Assembly: GCA_017590115.1 (NCBI GenBank)
Contig: JAGGNK010007071.1
Coordinates: 63,154-127,153, forward strand
Source of the DNA: Montifringilla adamsi
Lineage: Eukaryota; Chordata; Aves; Passeriformes; Passeridae
Length of the DNA stretch: 64,000 nucleotides
Reading direction: 5' to 3'
This document shows, one piece after another, positions 11,647-25,078 of the stretch; position 1 is the stretch's first letter, and every line of letters begins with the position of its first letter. The notes under the pieces were generated by a model that was not told the origin of the DNA, did not search any database, and saw nothing but the letters and a program-made list of their open reading frames with translations. The position numbers were made by a program, and so were the translations under genes.

Positions 11647-12242
11647 GAGCAGACATGTCAGAGTTTTAATGAGTTTTGTCTGTCTTGCCAGCCTGTCCTG
11701 TCTGTCAGTGTCCTCAGAGGCTGTGGCTGCCCTGCGTGTGGCACTGATGGTGTCAGGGGTGACACCACGTGGATAAATGTTTCAGACACTTCCTGGCCCA
11801 GGTTCCTCCTGCTCCACAGAGCTTCCCTGTGGAAATGCTGCCAACCCACGCCACGGGTGGTCCATGCAGCTGGAGGATTGGCAGTGAGGAGGGACTTCTG
11901 GCCATGAGGCTGTGACTGCCAGCAGCAGCCTCCAGACCCAGCCGCTTTCCATCTGCCAGGGGCAGCCTGGACAGCAGGCACTGCAACAGCAATTCCTTGG
12001 GAAGAAACCAAGGGTCCCCGATGAAACAAATGGAAAATGCATTAAAACAAGGAATGGAGGAAGTTAAGCTGGGGCTGTACAGAGCACTGAGTGGGATGGG
12101 ATGTCCCCCACCCATTTGTCCTCTGCCACATCTAGGCTGCCTCTCTGGTCCAGCCCTGCACATTTGAGTTTACCTCACTCTGTAGAGCACCTGCCTGTTT
12201 TCATGGGGCAGTTTCATTTGCTGTTAATACAATTCTCCTGCC

Positions 12243-12262
12243 TTTTTTTTTTTTTTTTTTTA
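12243..12262 (+). repeat. T20 homopolymer
   Basis: An uninterrupted T run in otherwise mixed sequence. Confidence 0.9.
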
Positions 12263-12951
12263 ATACATGCTTGGCTGGGCACTGCAGCATTCAGCAGTCA
12301 GAACTCTGGCAGACTTAAGACAGATTTTGTTTTTTTCTGGTAGCTGAGGAGAAGGGAAGGGGGGAGCAGAGCTGCAGCTGTAGAAAAGGGGATCACATAG
12401 GATCTTCCACTGACTCCCAGGCACTGAGATTACCAATTTTCAGTACCAGTTGTGAAAGCCTGTAGTACACCTTCAATGAATATAGCGACAAAGAGGGTAA
12501 AAATAAGAAGGGGATTTCTATTGAAATGATTTTCCATCCCTTTCAGAATTTAAAGAATCAGATACTCATGAGCTCAATGGTACAAGAAAAGTCTTTGGGA
12601 AAGAATAGTGCTACATGCAGGTTTCTCAATTAGAACTGGACTATATATGCATTCCTCTTTAGGACACGCTCTCAAGATTTATCAGTGGTGCTCCAGAGCT
12701 ACATTAAAGGGATAAAAGGAAAAAACCCAAAACAACACCAAAACTGCCGCAGCCCTTTCCTCTAAAAACAACCAGAAAAAACACTGTTTTTTTTTTTTTT
12801 TTTAATCTGAAGAAGTGATAAAACCAATTTAAACTGTGATTCAATGGTTTGTCTGTTTAGCATAGGCATGAAAACAGAGGACATGATAACTTTTGCACAA
12901 AAGCATGTTTTTTAATTTAGTTCTCAAGTAGCATGTTGCAGTCCAGCAGAC

Positions 12952-12972
12952 GAAAGGAAAGGAAAGGAAAGG
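12952..12972 (+). repeat. (GAAAG)n microsatellite
   Basis: Four GAAAG units lie in tandem; purines only on this strand. Confidence 0.9.
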
Positions 12973-13755
12973 TTAGGTTTCCAGGTTACTTTGGATTCTG
13001 CAAAAAACAAATAATAATTTGTCTTTCAGTGAAACTGCAGTTGAACACTGAGAGCTTATCAAGATAAAGATCAAATGGCAGAAACTAATTTAGAATATAA
13101 CAGTTTATTAGAAACCTTATGGATTCCTTTGAAACTCTTATTTTCTATATATATTTAACTTGACTGATATTGTTTGTTAAAATGAAACTACAGAATTTAG
13201 TATTTCAAAATGTTGTGTTTCTCTTTTTAACACAGCTCTTCTAAAAAATTCTTTTTACAGGGAAGTGCATGGGGAAGTGTTCCCAGTACTTCCAGTTGCT
13301 GAATGACATACACCATAGTAAGTTATTCAGAGATTCTTGTGTTACAACATTTAAAAATTGATTTTACATCTGTGGACAGTGTGTTATATATGCATCCCTA
13401 TCTTGGAGGGTATTTTACAGCATATTGCTGTGAATAAGCAGTGCCAGGGGAAAGTCAGAGACTGAGAGTCTAAACTTCTGGATTTGGACTTAATCACTCA
13501 AACCAGGGCCAGTGGGGCTGCACTCCTGCCAGGATCCTCCATGATGCCTCTCTGTGCTCATTTGACATGGAAAATGAGGTCACTGTAGGAGCAGAGCCAG
13601 CAGACAAAGGGTTCAAAGGCTGATGCTAACACCCAGCACCCACAGGTTCTTCTGTCCAGAGTAGGTTGGGCTGCACAGAGGGAATTCCAGCAGTGAGCTC
13701 CTTGATAAAGACAGCTACACAACCCATGCCAGCCAGGGCCACCATGAACATCACG

Positions 13756-14273
13756 AGACCCTTCCTGGAGCACTGTGTCCTGCTCTGGAGCTCTCAGAAT
13801 TAGAAGCACATGGACCTGTTGGAGTGGGTCCAGAGGCCATGGAGATGATCACAGGTTGGAGCATCTCTGCTGTGGAGACAGGCTGAGAGAACGGGGGTTG
13901 TTCAGCCTGGAGAAGTGAAGACTCCAGGGAGAGCTCACTGCCCTTTCCAGCACCCAAAGGTGTTCCAAGTGAGCTGGAGAGGGACTTTTGAAAAGGGAAT
14001 TTAGGGACAGAACAAGGAGCAACGGCTTGAAAGTGAGACTAGCTTTAAAGTAAATTTAAGGAAGAAGTTCTTCCCTTTGAAGGTGGTGAGGCACTGCCCA
14101 GAGAAGCTGTGGATCCCCCATCCATTGGAGTGTTCAAGGCCAGGTTGAGTGGGACTCCGAGCATCCTGGACTAGTAGATGTACCTGCCTACAGCAGGTGT
14201 TTTGGAATGTGATGGCTTTTTTAAAGGTCCCATCTAACACAAAGCATCCTGTGATGCTGTGATTCTGTGATTT
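13756..14273 (+). mobile_element. CR1 LINE 3' fragment, the longest plus-strand copy
   Basis: The copy starts near 'GGAGCACTGTGTCCTGCTC' and runs through 'GTTGGAGTGGGTCCAGAGG', 'GGGGTTGTTCAGCCTGGAGA', 'AAGGAAGAAGTTCTTCCC', 'GGTGGTGAGGCACTG' and the terminal 'GTGATTCTGTGA'. The block order matches the last roughly 500 bases of CR1. Small deletions are present. Confidence 0.9.
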
Positions 14274-14398
14274 GTCCCAGCGATAAATAATACAGAGAGC
14301 ACAAGGCATCTAAATATAACGACACCACAGCTACTAAATTGCAGTGTTCAGAGAGGAGCAGCTGAGACTCTGTGAGCAAGGCCGGGCCCCAGAGACGC

Positions 14399-14429
14399 TC
14401 ATGGCAATGGAAACAGTTGCCATGGAGAC
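14399..14429 (+). promoter_or_regulatory. Candidate RFX X-box with adjacent partial second site
   Basis: GTTGCCATGGAGAC (14416-14429) agrees with the RFX X-box consensus: a GTTGCC half site, a two-base spacer and a near-complementary second half. Just before it ATGGCAATGGAAAC (14400-14413) looks like an imperfect reverse-strand X-box. No transcription start is visible nearby, so a distal element is as likely as a promoter. Confidence 0.3.
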
Positions 14430-16147
14430 AACAAAGGAAGGCTGACCAAAGGAATTACCAACAAGCGTCACTCCAAGGGTGCCTGATGTTGAATAATGCA
14501 AGGTGCTGCCGCAGCCCTGCGCTCTTTGGGAGCCCAGGGAGAGCTGAGCATGAACCTCCTGGCTTGCTCTGCTGCAGATGGTGCCCAGTGCTTTTTTATA
14601 GGCACTTGCAATTAGCAACACCAGCCAACCAACCAACCAAACAAAAAAAATCAAAACAAAAATTTAAAAGGGAGCAGCAGCAATAAATGGAGTTAACACC
14701 CTAAAACTGAATGGTTCCCCTTGCCTGTACTGGAAGAAGGATTTCTGCTGATGCTATTTCTTAGCATTTAGCTCACATAAAACTCTCTTAGCATGAGGAG
14801 AGATGAAAAATCAATAATGCTTGATCACTGGAAAGCTAAAACCATTAGGAGCACATGGAAGACTGGAGTTCTCATTAAGGCAGGTACTGCTCCTCCCTGC
14901 ACATCTGCTTCTCTGTTTTTCAGTTTCAAGGTCACATGCAGTGAAAGGCAGCACAGCACTGTTGAGCCAGTCCTGAGTTTTTACTTGGGCCAAAATCAGT
15001 CATTAATGTAAAACACAAAAATAAAATCCCATATGACAAAATAAAAAGAAAAAATGTATCACAGAAATCTCCTGTGTGCAGCAAGGAGAATAAGAAGATC
15101 ACATTAATTCCACAGTAGATTGTTGCCATCCTTCCTAAAAAAACAAACAAAAAATATGTTTAAATTTTACACAATAACTCCTCATCCCAGCATTATGACT
15201 AGTTTAGGATGCCTGGAAGAAAGTCATATCCCTGTTTTTAGGATGTTGTCATAGATGGGAGGACTTGGAGGATGTCTTTTGGCTTTACTTGGAGTAAAGA
15301 CAGTAAAAAAAGAGAAGATGCTGCTTTCACAGAGAAAATGGAGATATGGAGATTTTTCTGCTGAATAGCAAATATTAATTCTACTTAATTTGTGTTGTAT
15401 TATCCATAGCGCAGCTTTAAAATAGGTGTCCACACAGCTTTTCACAGGAAAGTACAAGTGCCTACAAGGCTATGAAATACCCTGTCAACTAAATGCATGA
15501 TACAAAATGTGTTTATTATTGAAAAAATCCACATACACAAAAGTAATTTATGCATATCTTAAGCCAGAAAATTAAAACAACAAGATATCAGTGCTTGACT
15601 TCCCTGTATTCCTTTGAGAATAGTCCATAACTCCACAGCAATTATTTTTGGGGTATGTACTACTGTAGCAAAAGCACTAAAGTAGCAAAAAATCTTTGAA
15701 GAAGGAACTTTCAGGCTGTCCTTTTTGGTATTAAGTCACTTGCTGATTGCAAAGATACCAAAATAAGGCTTTGGTTGGGCTTACATGGCTATAACCTCTA
15801 GCTTGGAAAATGGATGCTGAGCAATTAAAATTGCTTCACAGCCCTTTGCTTTGCTGACATCAACCCCTTCCCTTGGGAGATACAGAAAATTAAATTAATA
15901 CTTTTGAAGAGTTGTGGAACTCCTGTGAAGATAAGCTATAATACTGTAAGAATGCAATATAATTAATATAAACACAATAGGATTTTTATTCACCTAAAGG
16001 CTAAAATTATGCAGTAGTAATGAAAGAAATATATTGTTCAGAGAATATAAGTTGATAGTCATTCATAATTCATACACTCCCTAAATTGTCCCTTAATAGG
16101 ATTTAGGTGGTTCTAGAAAATACCCAGCAAGATTTTTTTTTGATGGG

Positions 16148-16191
<44 letters not shown>

Positions 16192-19100
16192 CTGGAATTC
16201 AAGTTTTAATTATCCTCTTGTGGCTTTCAAGTTTAGGGGGGAACAAAAAACCTCAAACTAGGTCACTCATCTAGATGCTCTGTGGTAGACCCAGGCCAGC
16301 AGGTAAGCACCCACAGGGCCATTTCCTCATGGAGGGTGCAAACCTGTGGGCCAAGGTAAAGACCATTTGATAAGAATGAAGTTTGGGTGATACAAAAACA
16401 ATCATTCACTGCCTGTCCTGTCTTTAGCAGATAAATGCCTGAGCAACCTCTGAGTAATGGCAGCTGTGGCAAGAGCAGCCCTCTAGTCTTACCCCTGACC
16501 CTGGTGTTGTATGATATGGAATATCCCTTGGCAAGAAGCTTAAGCTTGTTAGCTTAAATTTTTTTGTTTTCCAACCACCGATTTAAATAATAATTGTGCC
16601 TACAAATGTGTCCTCCTCCTATTCTGAAGACTGTTAACAAATACCATGTCTGGAAATCAAAACGTGTCTGTAGAGAACCAAAATACTAGTGGTTAGAAAT
16701 ACTTCTTGTTTAGTGTTTAATTCCCACTACTAAAATCTGAATTCTCACTATTGAAATCTGAATTTTGAATGCAAAAAAGTGTAGTGAAGGTTGAAATGAC
16801 AATTTGATACACAGCTACTGAAGGCAGCGTATGCCTAAAATTATTCTGAAAACTGGCATCAAAGAAAAGCACATACGTGAGGGGGATGATGGTGTTGCAC
16901 AGCACCAGAAAGCTGCTTAAACAGCTACTTCTAATGGCATTAATCATCTCAGTGCAGATGAATCGAGTCAGAATCTTCAGATATTGTAATACAAGATATT
17001 TAAGCTTTTCAGAGTTTGCACTAAGATGTCTTCTAAATTCATTTTCAGGCTTTTCCTGAAATTTTCTAGTTCTCAGCAGGAAACAAATGTGTACTACAAT
17101 TTCCAGTGTGTTGCCACTTTCAAAGCTGCCTCCTTCATTTTGCAGTCTTGTGATAATCACCTGGCTTCACCCAATTCACCAGAAAGTTTTCAGTCAGCTT
17201 CAGGTGTCTTCCTGAACTTCAGTCATTGAATACAGATGGAGTTTTATCTTTTGTGTCCATCTCAAAACTTTATTTACAAGTCATCTGTATTTTGTTTTTA
17301 TAATATTCAGCAATCTGGTTTTAATGTCAGTAAATACCTGTCAAGTGTAACACAGAAACACTTCAACATTCCTTACTAAAATGTTGGGGAGAGGATAGTT
17401 TATTTATATATGAAATTCTTAAAAACAAGTGGCTTAGTAGGTTGGAAAGACATTTTGAAAAAAACTCAAGTCTTTCTAAAAAATTGAATGTACTATTTCA
17501 AATACTGAAAATTTTAGTTGTGATTTATTTATTGAAGCCATAATTAAAAAGTACTTGCAAAACAAGGCAAATATTTCACTATCATGCTTAATTTAGATTG
17601 ATGAATTTCCATTGAGAATAAATTTATTCTTAGCTAATTCTCCAACATCCATTCCACTTTCAGAACAACTCAACCCGATGTGTAAAAAAACCACAGTTCC
17701 CATTCTTGTTATGTTAGTCTTTGCTGTGGCTCCATATGATGTCTCTGTGGATAAACTGTTGAAACAGATTTTTCACCCAAATCCAAATAAACCATCAGTT
17801 TCCTAATACTGTTCTCATTTATTTCCCAAGGAAACATCATATTCTCACAGAGAAAAAGCTTGAGAGAAATGGCTCATGCTCTTCCAACAAGCACACAGAA
17901 TGATCACAGGGCATAAATAAAAACAAATTTAAAAATTAACATTTTTATCTTCTTTTGAGTATGAATATCAGGCATCCAACACACTTTTCACCTCACTATT
18001 AAAATACCTCCAAAACACAAAGAAATTCAAGGAAAAAATAAATGATTACAGAGAAATTCAGTGCAGTTGTGATTGAATTGTCAATTTGAGTCCAATGAAT
18101 CATTTAGCTATAGGGACATATTTGGGCTATATTTTCTTATGGTGAAGATATGCCATGCAAAGAAATGTCAGCCAGTGGTATCAATCCACTCTCCACAGTG
18201 GAAAATTAGAGCAAGTTCACAAATACCAGCTGTTATTATTTCTGTGACTGATATTGAAATGCTGTGAAGATCTATGTAGCCTTTAAAATTTAACTGAGGG
18301 AGATTTGAACACATATTCTGCAACTCAGTCTGGAGGAGTCAGGTCACCTCATTCTTGCTCTGTTGGCAAGCAGGAAAGTGTCAAGGATCACCTTGGCTCC
18401 AACCCAGCAAAGATCTGTGAGACTGATACTGCTATTTGTCTTATGGAAGGGAATATACAGCATTCACTTCCAAGGTTAGCAAATCTGAGATGGAACACTA
18501 GTTACACTTATTATTTCAAGGGAAAGGAAAGAATGAAATGTCACTATTCTGAAAAAAAAAAATATTATAAATCTTCAGTTAGATCTGCTTGTGACAGTTC
18601 TGCCCACAAAGTGTGGGAGTATCTGACAGAAAATCAGCTTCCAAGATTCAAGTGATACATCCTCATCAACAGCTTTGCCAAGAAAGCGGTAACCCTTTAT
18701 GTTTGTTTTTCCACTGTACCCATTAGTCTTTGTAGCTTTTGGCAGTATTGGCAGCTGGCAAAGTTTAAGAGGCAACCCAATTAATTCATTTGGCAACACA
18801 GATCTTGTACTTACACTGGGCATCTGCAAGTGTTCAGACTGCCTGAAGCAATGTGAAAGAACAGGATAAAAAAAGTCTGCTGTTAGAAACACTGGCAAAG
18901 GCAGCACACAACTTTACTAGTTCAGCCTTAAAATAGATCTTCAGAGCAGAAAGCAATTATCAACAGGAGTTGACAAACTTTGGAAGTAAAACTCTGCATG
19001 AAAAATTAAGTGCAGTTATAATTCATGATATTTATCCATCAGTCAAAAATCTGTCCCAAACATTCTTTATGACAGAGTACTTATTTTAAGATCTCTTCTT

Positions 19101-20466
19101 TGGGGATACCATGTGCTAGTCTAGCATAGACTCTGTGTATGCTCATAGCAAGACAACTTCAGGCTTCTAGGGGCTATTTTGTTCTTGAAGCTGTTAAGGC
19201 TCTTCCTCAAATTTAGGTAGAAGGGTTTGAGTAAGAATGGGAAAACTGCATTTAAACAGAGTGGCAAACAAAATAGATCTGTGGAGATACTTCAGGTTTG
19301 GGTATATAGGAATGGTCCCACGGTCCAGGAGTAGAAGTGCTGCCTTTCAGCAGCAATAGGAATAAAAGCAAAAAAAGCTTCTTTTGGATTTTTTTTCAAA
19401 TTCCACCTACTACATTTGCTTAAGTTGGACGGGTAAGGACTTTGGCATTTTGTTTTTATTTCAAATGTTTGAGGAGTGGTTTTAGAAGGGTTCTTAATTT
19501 CTTTATTTTCATTTTTTTTTCCACCTAAACACTCCCTATGGCAGGATGTTGTCTCTTGCCATGAAATTAATCTCATTACACTGATTGCCATATGTTAAGA
19601 AGCTTTTTGTTTTTTATTGAGTCATCCTCACAAATTAGTTACATGGCATAGCACATTCACCTGAGACCTCTTGTTCCAACAATGAACAAGGTCTGTATTT
19701 ACAGTCAAGAGACGAATGGGTTTTTTCAGTAAATTTATGGTTTTGAAATAACCAGTTATGAGCTCAAATGAGTTTTTCTTCCATCTAAATCTACTAATCA
19801 AACTGTTGTCAGTTTACAACATTTAATCTGAAAGACAAATCACAGACCACAAGCAGGTCTTCAAAATAACCACCAGGATTATGTACTTAAACTAGTCCTG
19901 TCTTGACATTTTATTAAAAAAAAAGGGTAAATTAAAAAAAAATAGTAGTGATTACTCATTTAGAGGAAATAATAAATATTTTAATGCCAGGGGATCAAGG
20001 GGATTCCTTGGATTAAGTGGGTGAATTAACAAATAGATGGAAAAACTTAGAGGTCAAAAAGGTAGCATGGTTTTGCTTCTGGAAGGGGAAAGTAGAAAAG
20101 TTTATTCACTGGGAGGAGAAAAAGTAAATGATCAGTATTCTTACACTGAGAGACCCTTGGTGTCCTCTGGAATTGAAGTCTGCAGTACATCTGGAGATGG
20201 AAGCTCACGCCAAGCCACTGCATCCTTACACTTTATGATGGAAATTGTCACCCAGGTATTTAGCCAAAAAAAACCAAAACAAAACAAAACTAAAAGTTTC
20301 TCTTCTTCACCAAAGTGCCTCCTGCAGGACAGAGACTTCTCCTCTAATGCAGAGTGAAGGTCACCAGGTGTGTATAAACTCTGGTGTGGGTTTTGTGAGC
20401 TCTGGGTACGCCCTCCAGCAAAAACAGACTAAGCATTGGACAGTCCCAACACAGCCACCTTACACT
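14430..20466. other. Unassigned AT-rich sequence
   Basis: Only the T43 run stands out. The longest frame, 147 codons on the minus strand at 16717-17160, has no recognisable domain. Confidence 0.6.
16149..16191 (+). repeat. T43 homopolymer
   Basis: The longest pure homopolymer of the window, about 43 T, preceded by a shorter T run at 16132-16141. Confidence 0.95.
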
Positions 20467-20592
20467 GAATCACAGAATAAGCTGAGTTGATAGGGACACA
20501 CAAGGATCATCAAGTCCAGCTCCTGGTCCTGCACAGGATCATCCCCAAGAGCCACACCCTGTGTCCCAGAGTACGGTCCAAATACCTCCACT
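20467..20592 (-). mobile_element. CR1 LINE 3'-end fragment
   Basis: In plus-strand reading 'AATCACAGAATAAGCTGAG', 'GGATCATCAAGTCCAGCTCC' and 'CCCCAAGAGCCACACC' mark the reversed tail of a CR1 subfamily different from the neighbouring plus-strand copy. Confidence 0.8.
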
Positions 20593-20689
20593 GAGAAAAA
20601 TCAGACAGTCAAACAGTTTCCTTCAATATCTCTTGAGACAGTTGTAGACATTCTTCATGCCTGGGTTACACAACAGAGATGGATCTATT

Positions 20690-20975
20690 GCAGCAGGACC
20701 TGTCATGAGAAGACCAAAGGAAATAGTTTTAAAATGGAGGAGGGTCAATATAGATTAGGTATAAAGAAGTTGGTTTTTTTTACAATGAGGGCTGTAAAAC
20801 ACTGGCACAGGTTGCCCAGAGAGCTGGTGGCTGCCCCATCCGTGGACACAAACAAGGCTGGGTTGGATGGGGCTCTGAGCAACCTGATCTCATTGAGAGT
20901 GTCTCTGCTCATTGGGGAGGGGAGGACTAGATGACCATTAAAAGTCCCTTCCAACCACAGCTATTTCTATGATAA
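20690..20975 (+). mobile_element. CR1 LINE 3'-end fragment
   Basis: Blocks 'TACAATGAGGGCTG', 'AACACTGGCACAGGTTGCCC', 'GGTTGGATGGGGCTCTGAGC', 'GACTAGATGACC' and 'CCCTTCCAACCACAGC' are the CR1 3' end. It lies back to back with the minus-strand copy at 20467-20592. Confidence 0.9.
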
Positions 20976-23900
20976 TGTGAATCCTCACACCCATATATCT
21001 ATGTGGAGTCCAAGCTAGAGAAGCTCTTTGCAGGTCAGGATTCATGTACAAAACCAAAGTGTCTCACGAGGAAGAGATTAATGATTTGCCCTTTGGATAT
21101 AAGAATCTCTGAAGTGCAATTGAGTCGTCCTCACAAGCTGTAACATTTTGCTCCAGCGACCTTGAAGGGGGAGCATCAGTGATACACCAGTTTCCCTGTA
21201 TTAGCACAGATACCCATCTCCATCTGGGAGACACAACATTCACAAGATCACTTTGCAGTCCTGCTTGAAGCGGATATTTTTAAGCCCTTGGCTGAGGTGC
21301 CTTGGTGGCACAGAATACAGAAGTCAAGCTCCCAATACTGCCACTTTCCCCCTGCTGCTGAATGTTGAGCTTCCTTTCAAATCCCAGAGCTTCATGATTT
21401 TGAGCAAAATAACTTTTTTCTGCTGAGAGATAGACAAAAGCATGTCAGAGCTGCCTGCACTGGGGAAGAGATGAGCATGTCACTGTACACTGGAAAGTCC
21501 TCAGTCAGACAAAATCTGGCAAAAGTGGGAATGACAGCTAAAGAGGGTAGGAATCTAGGGATGTAGTGATAGATTTTGAGGCAGGATAGAGCGTTCAGTT
21601 ATGTACTTGTGAACTCACTGGCTTTGGTAAACAGGTTGGAGAAGCAGTGATGGAAATCCAGAGTTTTACTGAGGGCTAGACTACGGCAGCATGAAGAAAA
21701 AGCTCTGTAGTGGCACTACAACCACATCGGGGAAGGAAAAATGCAGGAGAGAACAGGCAACTAGTAGCTTTGGAGTGAGTTAATTGCCTGATAACTTAGA
21801 TGGTCTGTGTCTCTGGGCAGATTTGTTTCATGCTTTCATGCAGAGACACACTGATACATCTGAAACATGGAAATATTTTATGCATCTGGAAATGTCATAT
21901 CACATCAAGCTGTGCATAGCAGAGTAGTTCATCTAGCAGAGGCACAGAAAATGTGTCCTTGTCCTAATGCACATAAAAGAAATGGAATAGCATCCTAATT
22001 TGAAGAGCTGAACAATGAGGTAGTAGACAGCAACTGGGGGCTGGAAACTAAATATTTGAGGAAAGAGATTCCCTTCCAGCTTGCATTGATATAACAGACC
22101 TACGACAAAGAGAAACACATTTTGGTTTGTCATTTTCATGCCTCCAGATTTTGCTCTTCATTCTGTATTTACAGAGCTTTATAAGTTAACTGGCCAATAC
22201 TTATACCAAATGAAGCCTCTCCTCTTGAAACTAGACCAAACTGGGAGAGGGGAGGGGCTGCTTTGTCTCAAATCTTTATAGGATTTCAGTCACACAGCTC
22301 CTGACCACAAAGGTTTTTTGCTGTTCCTAATGGAAATTAATAAAATACAAAGTCTTTCATATTTCAAAGCAGACAGAAGGAAGTTTTGGGACTTGCTTTA
22401 TAGGAAAGGATCAAGTAGATGAAGAGATGGGAAAGAATTTGTCTATATTCAATGATGGACGTTTTCCCACTGTTACATTTCAGAACGAAAAATTTTGGAC
22501 TTTTCCCCTGTCTTTTGGATGCTAACAAAAATCTCAGTGACTTGACACTGTGAAGGGCTGCTTTTATGCAAAGGCTTCTACCCTGGAAAGATCAATTTTG
22601 TCACCACCAGCTGAGAAGGAAACTATTATGACATCAGGAGAGAATCTGAGCTTTGATTAAACAATTCTAAAGTGAAATCCTCCCCAGAGAAATGGCACAC
22701 AGGAAAATCAAGAAGAAGCTGAGAACAATTTAAAAACAGTTTAGCGGGATGGATGTCACCAATGACAGAATTATTACAGAGCAGACAAGTGCAAGAAATA
22801 ACAGAGGAAAGCTGAAGTTTGCATTTATTGCAAGAGTTTTCCACTTCTCTCTCTTCCACTTTACCCCATACCACCACATGTGGAATGAAAAGACATTTTC
22901 AATCACTTTTCAATCGTTCCTCAGCTGGTGCTTTTAGCTCAGTTTAGCTGTTACAGAATGTGGCCAGACCCATAAATGTGCAAATGGACAATTAATGCTG
23001 CCACTTCTGCTGAGCAAACAGCTAAATTGTGCCTTATCACTTATTTCATACAACATCTCACAAAATGTGCATGTACGGGATGTTTTCTGACCTGACACAA
23101 AGTTATTACGAATTTGGGAGCAGGAGAAAAACAGAAATTGGTGAGAATAATAATCTGGACACAAACCCACCTATTTAATAAAGGTTGAAAGTGTTTAAAA
23201 ATAAAGCTCTTCCAAGGCAAAAAAACGCCATTTGTCACGGCATAAAAAGTTAAAATGGATATCAGTAAGACAGTAAAGCAACAAGAAAATGATAAACTGA
23301 GAATAAAAGTTATCAATTTGTATGTTGATAAATTTAGCAATGGTCGATAACATGGAAATTTAGCAATGAGTTCTCTTTGACTTTTTGAGGAGTTACAAAA
23401 CACTGAAAATTTTGATTATGTGTCAAGGAGACTGATTTTTTCCCTCTGAATGATCAAAATGCTAGGCTAATCCTTTCAGACACAGAAAAAAATACTATCT
23501 GGTCAAAATATTGTTGTTCAGAGTAAATACAGTAGCTCTCACTGGAAGAAGAGTAATTCAGCAGAGATTGAGCAGGTGCTTGGCATAATTTGGTGAACCA
23601 TTGAACCAGGCTGTGGTGGTCGAGGTCAAAAGCATTTGCCTGCACAAAAGTTACAGTCAGACACCACCATCAGAGATGTTTCGTAGTGCATGTGGGTTTA
23701 AATCTATTTCTGCAGTAAAAAGAAAGAAAACTGTGTATGTTCAACCAAAGCAGTTACTGGCCGAGGAAGGAGGCAAAGGAGAGAGAGAGAAAGGGAAGAA
23801 TTCAACCAGATCAACGTCTCTTTTAAGTGTCTGCCCTCAAGTTCATTATGGTAATATCTAAAATCCCTGCCCAGTGAAGGCTGTGGGTAGAAAAAGGTCT

Positions 23901-24259
23901 GCACCTCAAGGAAATTCTCCTGTGTAGGTAAAGTGATAACTCTGGTCCCCAGCACATTCATGAAAGGATGGAGAGGAGAATCCCAACTGAGCCCATGGGA
24001 CAGTTTCAAATTCAGACTGAATATCTAAACACCTGATCATATGGCTCAATCCTAGAGATCTTTTCCAACATAAATGATTTGATGATTTTGCAGCAAGTTA
24101 AGGAAGTTGATGGTAAGTTTGTTATGGGAACCACACCCTCACTCAGGTGCTTCACAGAGTCAGCACATCCTGAGGTGGAAATCACCTCAAATTAGGTTGT
24201 GGTTTGGGATGGACTGACTCCTACAGGAGCCAGAGCAGGTTATGAGCTTGGTTTTTGTC
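20976..24259. other. Unassigned AT-rich sequence
   Basis: Nothing is recognised apart from the tiny CR1-like piece at 24045-24090. Confidence 0.6.
24045..24090 (+). mobile_element. Very short CR1-tail-like fragment
   Basis: 'CCTAGAGATCTTTTCCAACA' followed by 'AAATGATTTGATGATTTTG' looks like the last 45 bases of a CR1 3' end. The length is too short for certainty. Confidence 0.4.
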
Positions 24260-24700
24260 AAATCATGGCATCCTTAAGGTGTGAAAAAGCCTCTAAGACA
24301 GTCAAGACAATCCAACTACTAGCCCATTACTGGCAAGAACACCACCAAAGTGTGCCTCATAGTGACATGCCTACATGTCATTTATATACCTCCAGGGCTG
24401 GTGACTCCAGTACAGCCCTGGGCATCTTGCTCCACTGCTTGACGATCTTTTAATAAAGAATTTTTTTCTTAATATCCAATGTAAACCTCCCCTGATGCAG
24501 CTTGGGGCAGTCTCCTCTTGTCCTATCACTTGTTGCCTGGGATAAGAGCCTGACCCCCACCTGGCTGCTGCCTCCTCTTAGGGATTTGTAGAAGAAAATA
24601 AGGTCTTCCCAAGCCTCCTTTTCTCCAGGCTAAACATCCCCACCTCCCCCAGTCACTCCTCTTGTGCTCTGTGGTCCTTCTCTGGATGTGGGTTTGAAAG
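24260..24700 (-). mobile_element. CR1 LINE 3' fragment
   Basis: In plus-strand reading the copy begins near 'AAATCATGGCATCCTTAAGG' and continues through 'ATACCTCCAGGGCTGGTGAC', 'AACCTCCCCTGATGCAGC', 'TGTCCTATCACTTGTTGCCT' and 'CCTCCTTTTCTCCAGGCTAA'. This is a long, well preserved reversed CR1 3' region. Confidence 0.9.
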
Positions 24701-25078
24701 CAAAACACCCTGATTTTCTGTGTGCAGAAGCTGCATGGTCTCAGCTCTCCCATAGCTTGCTGAACAGAGGGCTGGACATTGAGGACAACCTGACACCAAG
24801 GGAGACACTATCCTAAAAAAATGTTGTTATGATTCAGTGCAGAAACTGACAGGAAACCTCATCAGAGGCACACCCAGAAGAAAAATGCCCTTGTCAGAAA
24901 AAAGGGAAACCAGTCCATGGCTACCCAGGGTTGGCCAGAGTGTTTCCACAGCAAAAGCATACTCAGGCACAGAAAAGAGATATTTTCAAATGGTTCTGCA
25001 CTACATTTGAGAGTGCTTCAGTGAGGCTACAAATCAGAAATGCAATCTTAGCTGTAGGAAGGGGGGATTTGGGGTCAC

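Larger units (their letters stand above)
11647..13755. other. Unassigned sequence with a GC-richer patch
   Basis: 11660-12180 is visibly GC-richer and has three overlapping minus-strand frames of 86-136 codons. None shows a known motif and no splice pattern supports them. The remainder is AT-rich with T runs at 12243 and 12787. Confidence 0.5.

Noticed and set aside
16536..16547. 12-base palindrome AAGCTTAAGCTT
   Set aside because: Expected by chance at this size; no context supports a function.
16717..17160. 147-codon minus-strand frame
   Set aside because: No domain and a composition typical of random AT-rich translation.
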